From Clostridioides sp. ES-S-0010-02 (lineage in GTDB: Bacteria > Bacillota > Clostridia > Peptostreptococcales > Peptostreptococcaceae), in NCBI GenBank assembly GCA_020641055.1, contig CP067345.1, forward strand, positions 760,001 through 824,000: a stretch of DNA of 64,000 nucleotides, given 5' to 3'. Position numbers and translations under genes: made by a program. Below the pieces are notes generated by a model that worked only from the letters and a program-made list of their open reading frames with translations, had not been told where the DNA came from and did no database searches. Shown here one piece after another: positions 44,491-52,557 of the stretch. Numbering within the stretch: position 1 is the stretch's first letter; every line of letters begins with the position of its first letter.

Positions 44491-45246
44491 TTATTTTTTT
44501 ACTGCTCTAGTTGCGTAAAATGATGGAATATTAAATTCATGAAGATTACCAGAACCATTTGTATCTTGATAAATATCTGTTAAAATAAATCCTGCTTGTA
44601 GTTGTCCACCTATTTGTTCTTCAATTGTATGAGAAAATTGAATTCTCCAATCATTTTGGATTGATTCATCATATATATTTTTATTTTTTTAAGGATTAAA
44701 TGGAAGCCTATATTGGAATTCTGTTCCTTCTTCATTAAATACAAAATTGATGCCATTATCAAGTCCAGATAAAAGTATACCACCTTTTTTTAGTATACGA
44801 TAACACTCTTTCCAAATTGGTAATACATCTTCTACATAACAATTAGAAACTGGATGAAATATTAAGTCAAAACTTTCATCTTTAAAAGGTAGTGGCTTTG
44901 CCATGTCAGCTTGTACAAGTTCAATAGAATACTTTTCCCTTTCTGCAACCTTTTTTTCACTTAATAATTGTGAAGTTGAATAATCTAAAACTGTACATTG
45001 AGCTCCCAATGCAGTGAAAATTGGCATTTGTTGTCCGCCTCCAGACGCTAATCCTAGTATTTTTGTATTTTTCATATCACAGAACCAATTTTTCAGAACG
45101 GGTTTAGTGGGTGTCAGTACAACGGACCAATCTCCAGCTTTGGCTCGTTCAAAAACTTCATGACTGATAGGTTGTCCCCATTCCCAGCCTTCTTTATTCC
45201 ATTTATCAAAGGTCTTTGAGTTTATTTCTGTATATTTAGATTCCAT
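44491..45246 (-). pseudogene. SAM methyltransferase gene broken by one nonsense codon
   Basis: From the ATG at 45246 (SD AGGAGG) the frame encodes 185 residues of a class I methyltransferase, including ILGLASGGGQQMPIFTALGA and LVQADMAKPLPFKDESFDLI, then hits TAA at 44691-44689 just after RLPFNP. The same frame continues without another stop for 65 codons (DWRIQFSHTIEEQIGGQLQA and NIPSFYATRAVKK) to TAA at 44491. The downstream part is clearly coding, so a single base change, for example TTA to TAA, has split a protein of about 251 aa. The truncated product may still be made. Confidence 0.8.
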
Positions 45247-45425
45247 AGTTTTATCCTCCTAAATTATGATTTGACAACTTGCTAATTATGATAAAGTATA
45301 GCATATTTCTAGTAAGAGCTGGATGTAAACAAGAAACTGTATGTACAAAGAAAGGAGTAGAGTATAAAATAGAATGTAAATTAAAACTTATAAATTTTTA
45401 TTTTTAAAATAAGGAGTAGATAAAT

Positions 45426-46574
45426 ATGAAAATATTAATTTCTATAGATTCTTTGAAAGGCAGTTTATCTTCAATTGAGGCAGCAAATGCAATAAAAAAG
45501 GGGATATTAAAAGTTGAAAAAGATGCAAAAGTAAAGATATTGCCACTTGCAGATGGTGGGGAAGGAACAGTAGACGCTTTAGTACAAGGTATGAATGGTG
45601 AAAAAGAAACTATAGAAGTCACTGGACCAATAATTACGAAAGTAAATGCGACATATGGATTATTAAAAAGTACAAATACAGCAATAATAGAAATGGCTCA
45701 AGCATCAGGATTAACATTAGTTCCAACTGAACTTAGAAATCCTTTAAACACCACAACTTACGGTGTTGGAGAAATAATAAAAGAAGCAATAAATAAAGGC
45801 TATAGAAATTTTATAGTTGGAATAGGTGGAAGTGCTACTAATGATGCTGGGGTAGGTATGCTTCAAGCTTTAGGATTTGAGTTTTATGATGAAAACAACA
45901 ACTTAGTAGGGTTAGGTGGAAAAGTTTTAAATGAAATAAGACATATAAAAATAGATAATAGGTTAAAAGAATTAGATAAATGTAGCTTTAAAATAGCTTG
46001 TGATGTGAATAATCCACTGTTTGGTAAAAATGGAGCAGCGTACATATATGGACCTCAAAAAGGTGCAACACCAAAAATAATTGAAGAGTTAGATAATGGC
46101 CTTAGAAATTTTGCTAAGATAGTTAAAAGTGATTTAGATAAAGACATAGCCAATATAGAAGGTACTGGAGCAGCAGGTGGATTAGGTTTTGCATTTTTAG
46201 CGTTTTTAAATTCAAAATTAGAATCTGGAGTAAAAATAATATTAGAAGAAATTAAAATAGAGAACGAGTTAAAATGTGCAGACTTTGTAATAACTGGAGA
46301 AGGTAAATTGGATAATCAAACAGCTATGGGCAAAGCACCAATAGGAGTTGCAAAGATGGCTAAAAAATATGGGGCAAAAGTAATAGGTTTGGCTGGAGCA
46401 ACGACAGAAGATGCAGTTAAGTGTAATGAAGAAGGGATAGATGCTTATTTTTCTATAGTAAATAGGGCTATGACCATAGAAGAAGCAATGGATAAGGAAA
46501 CGGCAAGTAATAATATGACTGCCACAACAGTACAAATATTTAATCTTATAAAGGTATTAAAAGGTACTAAATAA
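45426..46574 (+). CDS. Glycerate kinase (GlxK/GarK family)
   Basis: 382-aa kinase that phosphorylates D-glycerate with ATP, probably to 2-phosphoglycerate. The start ISIDSLKGSLSSIEAANAIK, the LADGGEGTVDALV segment (about residues 40-52), the GIGGSATNDAGVGMLQALG segment (about 136-154) and the GTGAAGGLGFAFLAF segment are diagnostic. AAGGAG precedes the ATG. It stands alone, but glycolytic sugar genes follow, so it may recover glycerate formed from glyceraldehyde. Confidence 0.92.
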   Translation: MKILISIDSLKGSLSSIEAANAIKKGILKVEKDAKVKILPLADGGEGTVDALVQGMNGEKETIEVTGPIITKVNATYGLLKSTNTAIIEMAQASGLTLVPTELRNPLNTTTYGVGEIIKEAINKGYRNFIVGIGGSATNDAGVGMLQALGFEFYDENNNLVGLGGKVLNEIRHIKIDNRLKELDKCSFKIACDVNNPLFGKNGAAYIYGPQKGATPKIIEELDNGLRNFAKIVKSDLDKDIANIEGTGAAGGLGFAFLAFLNSKLESGVKIILEEIKIENELKCADFVITGEGKLDNQTAMGKAPIGVAKMAKKYGAKVIGLAGATTEDAVKCNEEGIDAYFSIVNRAMTIEEAMDKETASNNMTATTVQIFNLIKVLKGTK

Positions 46575-46689
46575 AAAGACTGACATAGCTAGGGTTTGAT
46601 ATTGAAATAAGTCCTTTAGAGGATATATTAATCCATATTGAAAATAATTTTAAATATTCATAATAAGCTACTTGTAGGCTAAAAAATTT

Positions 46690-46728
46690 GTAATTACTCA
46701 ATCTTAGTGATTAAGTAATTACTTTTTT
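46690..46728 (+). terminator. Rho-independent terminator
   Basis: GTAATTACT (46690-46698) and AGTAATTAC (46714-46722), with extra AATC/GATT pairing inside, followed by TTTTTT. Confidence 0.82.
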
Positions 46729-46911
46729 ATTGCAAAATAACATAGTAATAACAGAATAAATTAAAGTACAGAATTATAATATTATAAATTTATACTTATA
46801 GACATTGACTAAATCATGATTGTGTATAAAAATAAGTAGTTAAGAGGAAATATATTATTATATTACTTGATAAATTTAGACAAAAAACTTATATCCAAGG
46901 AGAGAAAAAAT

Positions 46912-47664
46912 ATGATAATTGAGCTAAACAAAAGTAATTCTGAAAATCTAACGAAAACGGAACTTGAAATAATTAAATTTATAAATCAAAATGAGTCAAT
47001 ATTATCAGAATTGTCCATAGTAGAGATTGCTCATGAAACATATTCGTCTCCAGCAACCGTTTCAAGAGCAATTAGAAAATGTGGCCTAAATGGATTTAAT
47101 GAACTTAGATACAGGTTGACAGTAAAAGATGAAAATAATGATATACACAATATGGGGGATATAATAAACAAGTCTTTTATAGAAGCGCAGAGAGTTATAG
47201 AACAAATATCCTTAACTACACTAATTAATATAATAAAAACTATAAATGAATCTAGTAAGATATACGTCTTAGCAAGAGGTCTTACTGAATATGTAGCAAA
47301 AGAGTTTAGCCTTAAGTTACAATTACTTGATTTTAATGTGTTTTTTATAAATGACCCTAATATAATGAAAATAAAATCTAAATCAATGAAAGAAGATGAA
47401 CTTATAATCATATTTTCGTTGAATGGAAACACTAAAGAACTTGTAGAATCAGCACAAAATGCCAATTTAAGTGGAGCCAAAGTTATAACATGTTGTTGTA
47501 GTGAAAATGCAAAACTTATAAACTATTCTGATTTATATATTGTAGGATATAAACATTATCATATCTCAATCTCTGAGTATGAAGTGTCATCTAGGTTACC
47601 ATTGTACATTATATCTAGGATAATTATAGATTATATGGTCAAATATAATAATTCTGAAAATTAA
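46912..47664 (+). CDS. RpiR/MurR-family transcriptional regulator
   Basis: 250-aa DNA-binding sensor of sugar phosphates. The N-terminal helix-turn-helix (about residues 15-75) reads LSIVEIAHETYSSPATVSRA. A C-terminal SIS domain (about 105-230) contains IYVLARGLTEYVAKEF and FSLNGNTKEL. ATG at 46912 is chosen because AAGGAGAG is well placed; an in-frame TTG at 46867 lacks a ribosome site. It sits ahead of the phosphofructokinase-PTS-aldolase genes and probably controls them in response to a sugar phosphate. Confidence 0.88.
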   Translation: MIIELNKSNSENLTKTELEIIKFINQNESILSELSIVEIAHETYSSPATVSRAIRKCGLNGFNELRYRLTVKDENNDIHNMGDIINKSFIEAQRVIEQISLTTLINIIKTINESSKIYVLARGLTEYVAKEFSLKLQLLDFNVFFINDPNIMKIKSKSMKEDELIIIFSLNGNTKELVESAQNANLSGAKVITCCCSENAKLINYSDLYIVGYKHYHISISEYEVSSRLPLYIISRIIIDYMVKYNNSEN

Positions 47665-47668
47665 ATTG

Positions 47669-47726
47669 AAAAAGTCTATGAAAATCTATTTTCTTTTTAT
47701 GAAAAGATTTTCATAGACTTTTTTAT
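47669..47726 (+). terminator. Strong hairpin between regulator and kinase genes
   Basis: 19-bp perfect arms 47669-47687 and 47705-47723 followed by T-rich sequence. It should uncouple the regulator gene from the sugar operon, or act as an attenuator, since no clear promoter was seen before 47767. Confidence 0.85.
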
Positions 47727-47766
47727 TATAATGAAAACATACACAGCAGAAGCAAGGGGGAAGACA

Positions 47767-48687
47767 ATGATATATACATTAACCACGAATCCAGCAATAG
47801 ATATGAACATATCTACTAACGGTATAAAAAGTAAATTAGTAAATCGTACATCAAATGCTACATATTCTCCTAATGGAAAAGGTTTAAATGTGACATTTGT
47901 ACTAGGTTATTATGGTATAGAGTCCAAGATATTAGGTTTTTTTGGAGGATTCTCAGGAAAATATATAGTTGAAGAAAGTGAAAAGAAAGGGTTTGATGTA
48001 CTACCTACCTGGGTAGAAGATACAACTCGTATAAATATATTTTTAAATGATGGAAATGATGAGTTTAAATTTGTAAACTCTGGGTCATATGTAAATGCAA
48101 AGCAAAAGCTAGAAATGATAGAGAAGATAGAGTCATTAGAAGATATAAATTACTTGTCAATAAGTGGAAGTTTACCACCTGGTATTGATGATAATTACTA
48201 TGAAGATATATTTGAGATTTGTAAAAATAAAAATATAAAAACAATACTTGATATAAGTTCACCGAAATTAAAGGAGTTATTAGAATATAATCCATACTTG
48301 ATAAAACCAAATGATGAAGAAATCAAAGATATATTTGGAATTATTGTAAGAGATGAAGAGGACATTAAGGATGTGCTTAAGTTACTACATTTGAAAGGAG
48401 CTCAAAATATATTACTAACTTTAGGAGAAAAAGGTTCTTATTTTTACAATGGAGAAGCAATTTATTATGCTAGTGCTCAACCAGTTACAGTTGTTAGCTC
48501 TGCATGTGCTGGTGATTCTGCATTAGCTGCTTTTTTAAGTATATGGTTGGAAAATCCAGAAGATATTGAAGAAGCATTGAAAAGGTCTGCTGCAACGGGT
48601 GCAAGTGTGGCTGAAAGTAATGGTATCGGTAGTTTGGCGAATGTAGAAGAGTACATAAAAAATATAAAAGTCAGAAAGGTGGTATAA
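47767..48687 (+). CDS. 1-phosphofructokinase (PfkB family)
   Basis: 306-aa PfkB sugar kinase that converts fructose 1-phosphate (or a related ketose phosphate) to the 1,6-bisphosphate. The start IYTLTTNPAIDMNI and GGFSGKYIVEE match FruK/LacC enzymes. The second PfkB signature VSSACAGDSALAAFLSIW (about 241-258) carries the catalytic Asp in AGDS. ATG at 47767 has AAGGGGG 6 nt upstream. It is 2 bp ahead of the PTS gene and supplies the aldolase gene downstream. Confidence 0.9.
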   Translation: MIYTLTTNPAIDMNISTNGIKSKLVNRTSNATYSPNGKGLNVTFVLGYYGIESKILGFFGGFSGKYIVEESEKKGFDVLPTWVEDTTRINIFLNDGNDEFKFVNSGSYVNAKQKLEMIEKIESLEDINYLSISGSLPPGIDDNYYEDIFEICKNKNIKTILDISSPKLKELLEYNPYLIKPNDEEIKDIFGIIVRDEEDIKDVLKLLHLKGAQNILLTLGEKGSYFYNGEAIYYASAQPVTVVSSACAGDSALAAFLSIWLENPEDIEEALKRSAATGASVAESNGIGSLANVEEYIKNIKVRKVV

Positions 48688-48689
48688 AA

Positions 48690-50606
48690 ATGGGGAGAAA
48701 GATAATCCTTGGGGTAACAGGTTGTCCAACTGGAATTGCACATACATTTATGGCAGAAGAAGCATTAAAAAAATCAGCTAAAGAATTAGGATGTGATATA
48801 AAAGTTGAAACAAATGGAGCCATAGGAGTAGAGAATAAATTAACAGCAAAAGATATCGAAATGGCAGATGCAATAATAGTTGCTTGTGATAAAAACGTTG
48901 ATATGGATAGATTTAATGGAAAACCAGTAATAGAGGTGCCTGTAAAAGAAGGTATACACAAAGCTAGTGAGCTTATACAAAAGTGTATTGATGGTAAAGT
49001 AGCAGTTAGAAAGGGAAATACATCAAGTAGCAAATTTACAGAAGAAGGGAATTTGTCGTTTGGTCAAAAACTATATAAAGACTTAATGAATGGAGTATCT
49101 CATATGCTACCTTTAGTAGTAGCAGGCGGAGTGCTAACTGCTATATCATTTTTGTGGGGGATTTACTCATTTGACCCAAATTCAGAACAGTATAATCAGA
49201 TAGCAGCTACATTAAAATCTGTTGGTGGATATTCTATGAATTTGATGGTTCCTGTATTAGCGGCGTTTATAGCTCAATCTGTATCAGGTAGACCTGGTAT
49301 GTTGGCAGGGCTTGTTGGAGGAATGATATCGTTTGACACAGGTTCAGGGTTCTTAGGTGGAATTATATCGGGATTTTTGGCAGGTTATGCAGTTAAATTA
49401 TTTGTGTACTTATTGAGAAAATTACCAAGACAGTTAGAAGGACTTAAATCTATTTTTATAATTCCTATAGTCAGTGTGGGTGTTGTTGGTATATCTATGT
49501 TGTTACTTGGGGGACCATGTTCAGCTCTTAACAATGCTATGATGAATTTCCTTTCAGGGTTACAGAACTCAAGTCCTATAATCCTAGGATTAGTAATAGG
49601 ATGTATGTCAGCATTTGATATGGGAGGTCCAGTAAATAAAGCAGCATATGTGACTGGAACTATGCTTCTAGGTCAAGGAAACTACTTATTTATGGCAGGT
49701 GTATCTGCAGCTTGTATAACACCACCATTAGTAATAGCTATAGCATCTACTTTATTTAAAAATAGATTTACAGAAGAAGACAGAGCGGCAGGATTAATTA
49801 ATTATATACTAGGTAGTACTCATATAACAGAAGGAGCGATACCTTTCGCGGCAAAGAATCCACTGAAAGTGTTGCCAGTACTTATGATTGGGTCATCAAT
49901 ATCAGCGATTTTAACTTACATAATGAAAATAGAAGTACCAGCTCCACATGGAGGATTTTTAGTCTTAGGACTAGTAAATAAGCCGCTTTTATGGGTAGGA
50001 TGTATACTTGCAGGTTCATTAGTAGGAGCGATACTTTATATGATAGTTATACCTAAGGTAGTAAATAACAATAATACTACAGAAAATACAGATGAAATTA
50101 AAAATGAATATAAAAATGAAATTACAAAATCGGAAAACGTATCTAATAAAGTTTCTTTGTATAACGAAGAAACAGTAGTTTTAGATGTTAAAGGAAAAAG
50201 TAAAACAGATGTAATTGATGAAATGGTTGAAATACTTGATAAATCAGGTGTTCTTTTAGATAAAAATAAATTTAAAGAAGAAATTCATAAGAGAGAAGAA
50301 ATATCATCTACAGGTTTTGGTATGGGCATAGCGATACCACACGCAAAAACAGATGCAGTAAAAGTACCACGAGTAGCAGTTGGTGTATCAAAAGAAGGGT
50401 TTGATTTTGAATCAGAGGATGGAAACCCAGTACATCTTATATTTATGATAGCAGCTACAGACAATGGTGATAATTTACATTTAAAGACATTGTCTCAACT
50501 ATCTGCAAAACTAATGGACGAAGAATTTTTAAATGAGTTAATAAATAGTAAGACAAGCATAGAAATAGTATCAAAATTAAATAATGAAGAAATTAAATCA
50601 TTATAA
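48690..50606 (+). CDS. Fructose-family PTS transporter EIIBCA
   Basis: 638-aa membrane transporter with domain order B-C-A. EIIB starts at the N-terminus with GVTGCPTGIAHTFMAEEAL, phosphorylated Cys12. EIIC covers about residues 120-460. A linker rich in Asn, Glu and Lys (about 460-485) leads to EIIA with phosphorylated His551 in IPHAKT. The domain order differs from the A-B-C arrangement of the transporter at 2126. It imports and phosphorylates a ketose, most simply fructose to fructose 1-phosphate, which the kinase upstream then uses. AAAGGTGG precedes the ATG. Confidence 0.92.
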   Translation: MGRKIILGVTGCPTGIAHTFMAEEALKKSAKELGCDIKVETNGAIGVENKLTAKDIEMADAIIVACDKNVDMDRFNGKPVIEVPVKEGIHKASELIQKCIDGKVAVRKGNTSSSKFTEEGNLSFGQKLYKDLMNGVSHMLPLVVAGGVLTAISFLWGIYSFDPNSEQYNQIAATLKSVGGYSMNLMVPVLAAFIAQSVSGRPGMLAGLVGGMISFDTGSGFLGGIISGFLAGYAVKLFVYLLRKLPRQLEGLKSIFIIPIVSVGVVGISMLLLGGPCSALNNAMMNFLSGLQNSSPIILGLVIGCMSAFDMGGPVNKAAYVTGTMLLGQGNYLFMAGVSAACITPPLVIAIASTLFKNRFTEEDRAAGLINYILGSTHITEGAIPFAAKNPLKVLPVLMIGSSISAILTYIMKIEVPAPHGGFLVLGLVNKPLLWVGCILAGSLVGAILYMIVIPKVVNNNNTTENTDEIKNEYKNEITKSENVSNKVSLYNEETVVLDVKGKSKTDVIDEMVEILDKSGVLLDKNKFKEEIHKREEISSTGFGMGIAIPHAKTDAVKVPRVAVGVSKEGFDFESEDGNPVHLIFMIAATDNGDNLHLKTLSQLSAKLMDEEFLNELINSKTSIEIVSKLNNEEIKSL

Positions 50607-50625
50607 ATATATAGGAGGATGAATT

Positions 50626-51498
50626 ATGGCATTAGTGACAACTAAACAAATATTATTAGATGCACAAGAAGGGCATTATGCAGTAGGAGCATTTAATGTT
50701 GAAAATATGGAGATGGTTATGGCAGTAATAGAAGCTGCTGAAGAACTTAAATCACCTGTAATACTACAGACAACACCTTCAACAATAAAGTATGCAGGAT
50801 TGGATTATTATTTAGCAAATGTAAAGGTTGCATCAGAAAAGGCAAGTATTCCTGTGGCTATGCACTTAGACCATGGTTCAAGTTTTGGACTAGCAATGCA
50901 GGCACTTAGAGTTGGATATACTTCTATTATGATTGATGGTTCTCATGAAAGTTACGAAGATAATATATCAATATCTAAAGCTGTTGTAGATGCATGTACA
51001 CCTTCAGATATACCTGTTGAAGCTGAATTAGGTAAAGTTGGAGGTAAGGAAGACGATTTGGATGGTGGTGATGGTGGAGCATATACAGACCCACTACAAG
51101 CAAAAGAATTTGTAGAAAGAACAGGGGTATCATCTTTAGCAGTAGCAATAGGCACAGCACATGGGTTATATAAAGGAGAGCCAAAGCTTGATTTGGATAG
51201 ATTATCTGAAATTAGAGAGGTTGTATCAGTTCCATTAGTGTTACATGGTGGGTCTGGAATACCAGATGAGATTATTAAAGAATCTATAAAAAGAGGGATT
51301 TGCAAGGTTAATTATGCAACAGAGTTAAGGATTGCTTATAGTAATGGGGTTAAGGATGTGCTTAATTCTGACCCTGAGGTAATTGACCCTAAGAAATATG
51401 GTAAAAAAGGTCTAGATTCGGTTAAAGAATTTGTTAAGAGTAGGATGGAAGTTTGTGGATGTGTAGGAAAAGTAGTAGGGGCAGTGGAGTACTGTTAA
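50626..51498 (+). CDS. Class II fructose-bisphosphate aldolase
   Basis: 290-aa class II aldolase that cleaves the ketose bisphosphate made by the upstream kinase into two trioses. Motifs are HLDHGSSFG (about residues 81-89) with catalytic Asp and zinc His, EAELGKVGG, GTAHGLY, LHGGSG and the phosphate-binding NYATEL. GGAGG precedes the ATG. It completes an operon (kinase, PTS, aldolase) that turns an imported ketose into glycolytic trioses. It is related to, but clearly distinct from, the aldolase at 1211. Confidence 0.92.
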   Translation: MALVTTKQILLDAQEGHYAVGAFNVENMEMVMAVIEAAEELKSPVILQTTPSTIKYAGLDYYLANVKVASEKASIPVAMHLDHGSSFGLAMQALRVGYTSIMIDGSHESYEDNISISKAVVDACTPSDIPVEAELGKVGGKEDDLDGGDGGAYTDPLQAKEFVERTGVSSLAVAIGTAHGLYKGEPKLDLDRLSEIREVVSVPLVLHGGSGIPDEIIKESIKRGICKVNYATELRIAYSNGVKDVLNSDPEVIDPKKYGKKGLDSVKEFVKSRMEVCGCVGKVVGAVEYC

Positions 51499-51511
51499 TA
51501 AAATCTAATTA

Positions 51512-51575
51512 TAAATATATAAAATAAAGTAAGAGGTTTATTATAAACCTCTTACTTTATTTTATATATTTAAGA
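51512..51575 (+). terminator. Terminator with 29-bp perfect stem
   Basis: Arms 51512-51540 and 51544-51572 are exact complements with a 3-nt loop (TTA). This unusually long perfect hairpin ends the aldolase operon; it contains T-runs but no separate T-tract. Confidence 0.75.
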
Positions 51576-52380
51576 GAATAAATGAGCAGTTTGGAGGGAT
51601 ATGTATGGTAATTAGAAATAAATAAAAATACAACCACTTAATACAGATTTAGAATCTAAATTTATATTAAGAGATTGTATTTAATTAAATTAATACAAAT
51701 ATTGCATAATTGAATCATTAATATTAAAATTAATGAAAAATGAAGTAGAAAATATTGTTATACAAATATATGTATATAAATTTATCATAATATTTAATAA
51801 ATTAGATATGATATACAACTTATTAAGAAGAACTAGATGTACTTCTATTATATTGAGATATAAAACCTTTAGGCATTTTACTTATAAAATACACAACCAT
51901 AATACAAGATAAAGGCTTGTCTACTATATTGCTAAGGATTCTTGGAAAGAATGCAGCAGTAAATATCTTATGACCAGACTGAACTAAAAAACCGACCAAT
52001 AAATCAGCACCACTTCCACTTAAACCACCAAACAATAAAAAATAAAAGTTGATGAAAATAAATTTATAATAATAATAGATATTCCATTATCAAGATTTTA
52101 AATACTATAAATAATATGAAGTCTCTAAAATAAACTTTAAGTATATAGGAAGTATTTATTATTTGTATGGTTTTTAATTTATTAGAATTATAGGGAAGAC
52201 ATATATTATAAATTTGAATATTAAGATTTTTTTGAGGGATAGTAGACAAACTATTCCTTATTTTTATAACTAAGGATAAGTGTTATATATGACAGTGAGG
52301 ATAACAATGGATTTGTTTATTTGTGAGTATTAGGTTATACAAAAGCTGTTATCTATAACTAAATTGGAAAATTCTATCAA
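51576..52380. other. Intergenic, one gene relic
   Basis: AT-rich region of about 800 bp. Apart from the ECF-like relic on the minus strand (51823-52035) I see no gene, promoter or RNA motif I can support. Confidence 0.5.
51823..52035 (-). pseudogene. Relic of a membrane protein, ECF S-component-like
   Basis: The minus strand encodes FGGLSGSGADLLVGFLVQSG, then KIFTAAFFPRILSNIVDK, LSCIMVVYFISKMPKGFISQ and a stop. This looks like the C-terminal third of an energy-coupling-factor S-component or similar small membrane protein. No ribosome site lies at the Met, and upstream sequence on the same strand has lost its reading frame. The family assignment is tentative. Confidence 0.35.
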
Positions 52381-52385
52381 ATTTT

Positions 52386-52395
52386 GGAAAACGAT
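52386..52395 (+). promoter_or_regulatory. GGAAAACGAT box at -35, candidate CcpA site
   Basis: Identical to the boxes at 1114 and 58973. Here it touches the -35 hexamer of the glycosidase-PTS promoter, a position suited to repression. Confidence 0.45.
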
Positions 52396-52423
52396 TGACA
52401 AAGAGAACCAAATAAAGTATATT
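52395..52423 (+). promoter_or_regulatory. Promoter of the GH31-PTS operon
   Basis: TTGACA (52395-52400), 17-bp spacer, TATATT (52418-52423). The start of the promoter matches the xylB promoter (ATTGACAAAGA in both). Confidence 0.8.
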
Positions 52424-52431
52424 ATTAGTAA

Positions 52432-52450
52432 GTTAGTTTAATGTACAAAT
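52432..52450 (+). promoter_or_regulatory. Probable XylR operator
   Basis: AAGTTAGTTTAATGTAC, starting at 52430, matches AAGTTAGTTTAATATAC before xylB, at the same place just after the -10 box. The right half-site (ACAAAT) is weaker than in the xylB copy (ACTAAC). Confidence 0.6.
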
Positions 52451-52557
52451 AAATTGTATGCAATGTTTAATATATAAAATTAAGATATTAGACTGAGTTA
52501 TTTAATTTTAAAGTACATCAAAATGGAAGATTAAATTATCGATTTAGGAGGATGGCT

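Noticed and set aside
45271-45299. TTGACA followed 17 bp later by AAGTAT, a possible plus-strand promoter for glycerate kinase
   Set aside because: The -10 hexamer is poor and the same bases give a better extended -10 (TGC-TATACT) on the minus strand for the methyltransferase pseudogene; not strong enough to list.
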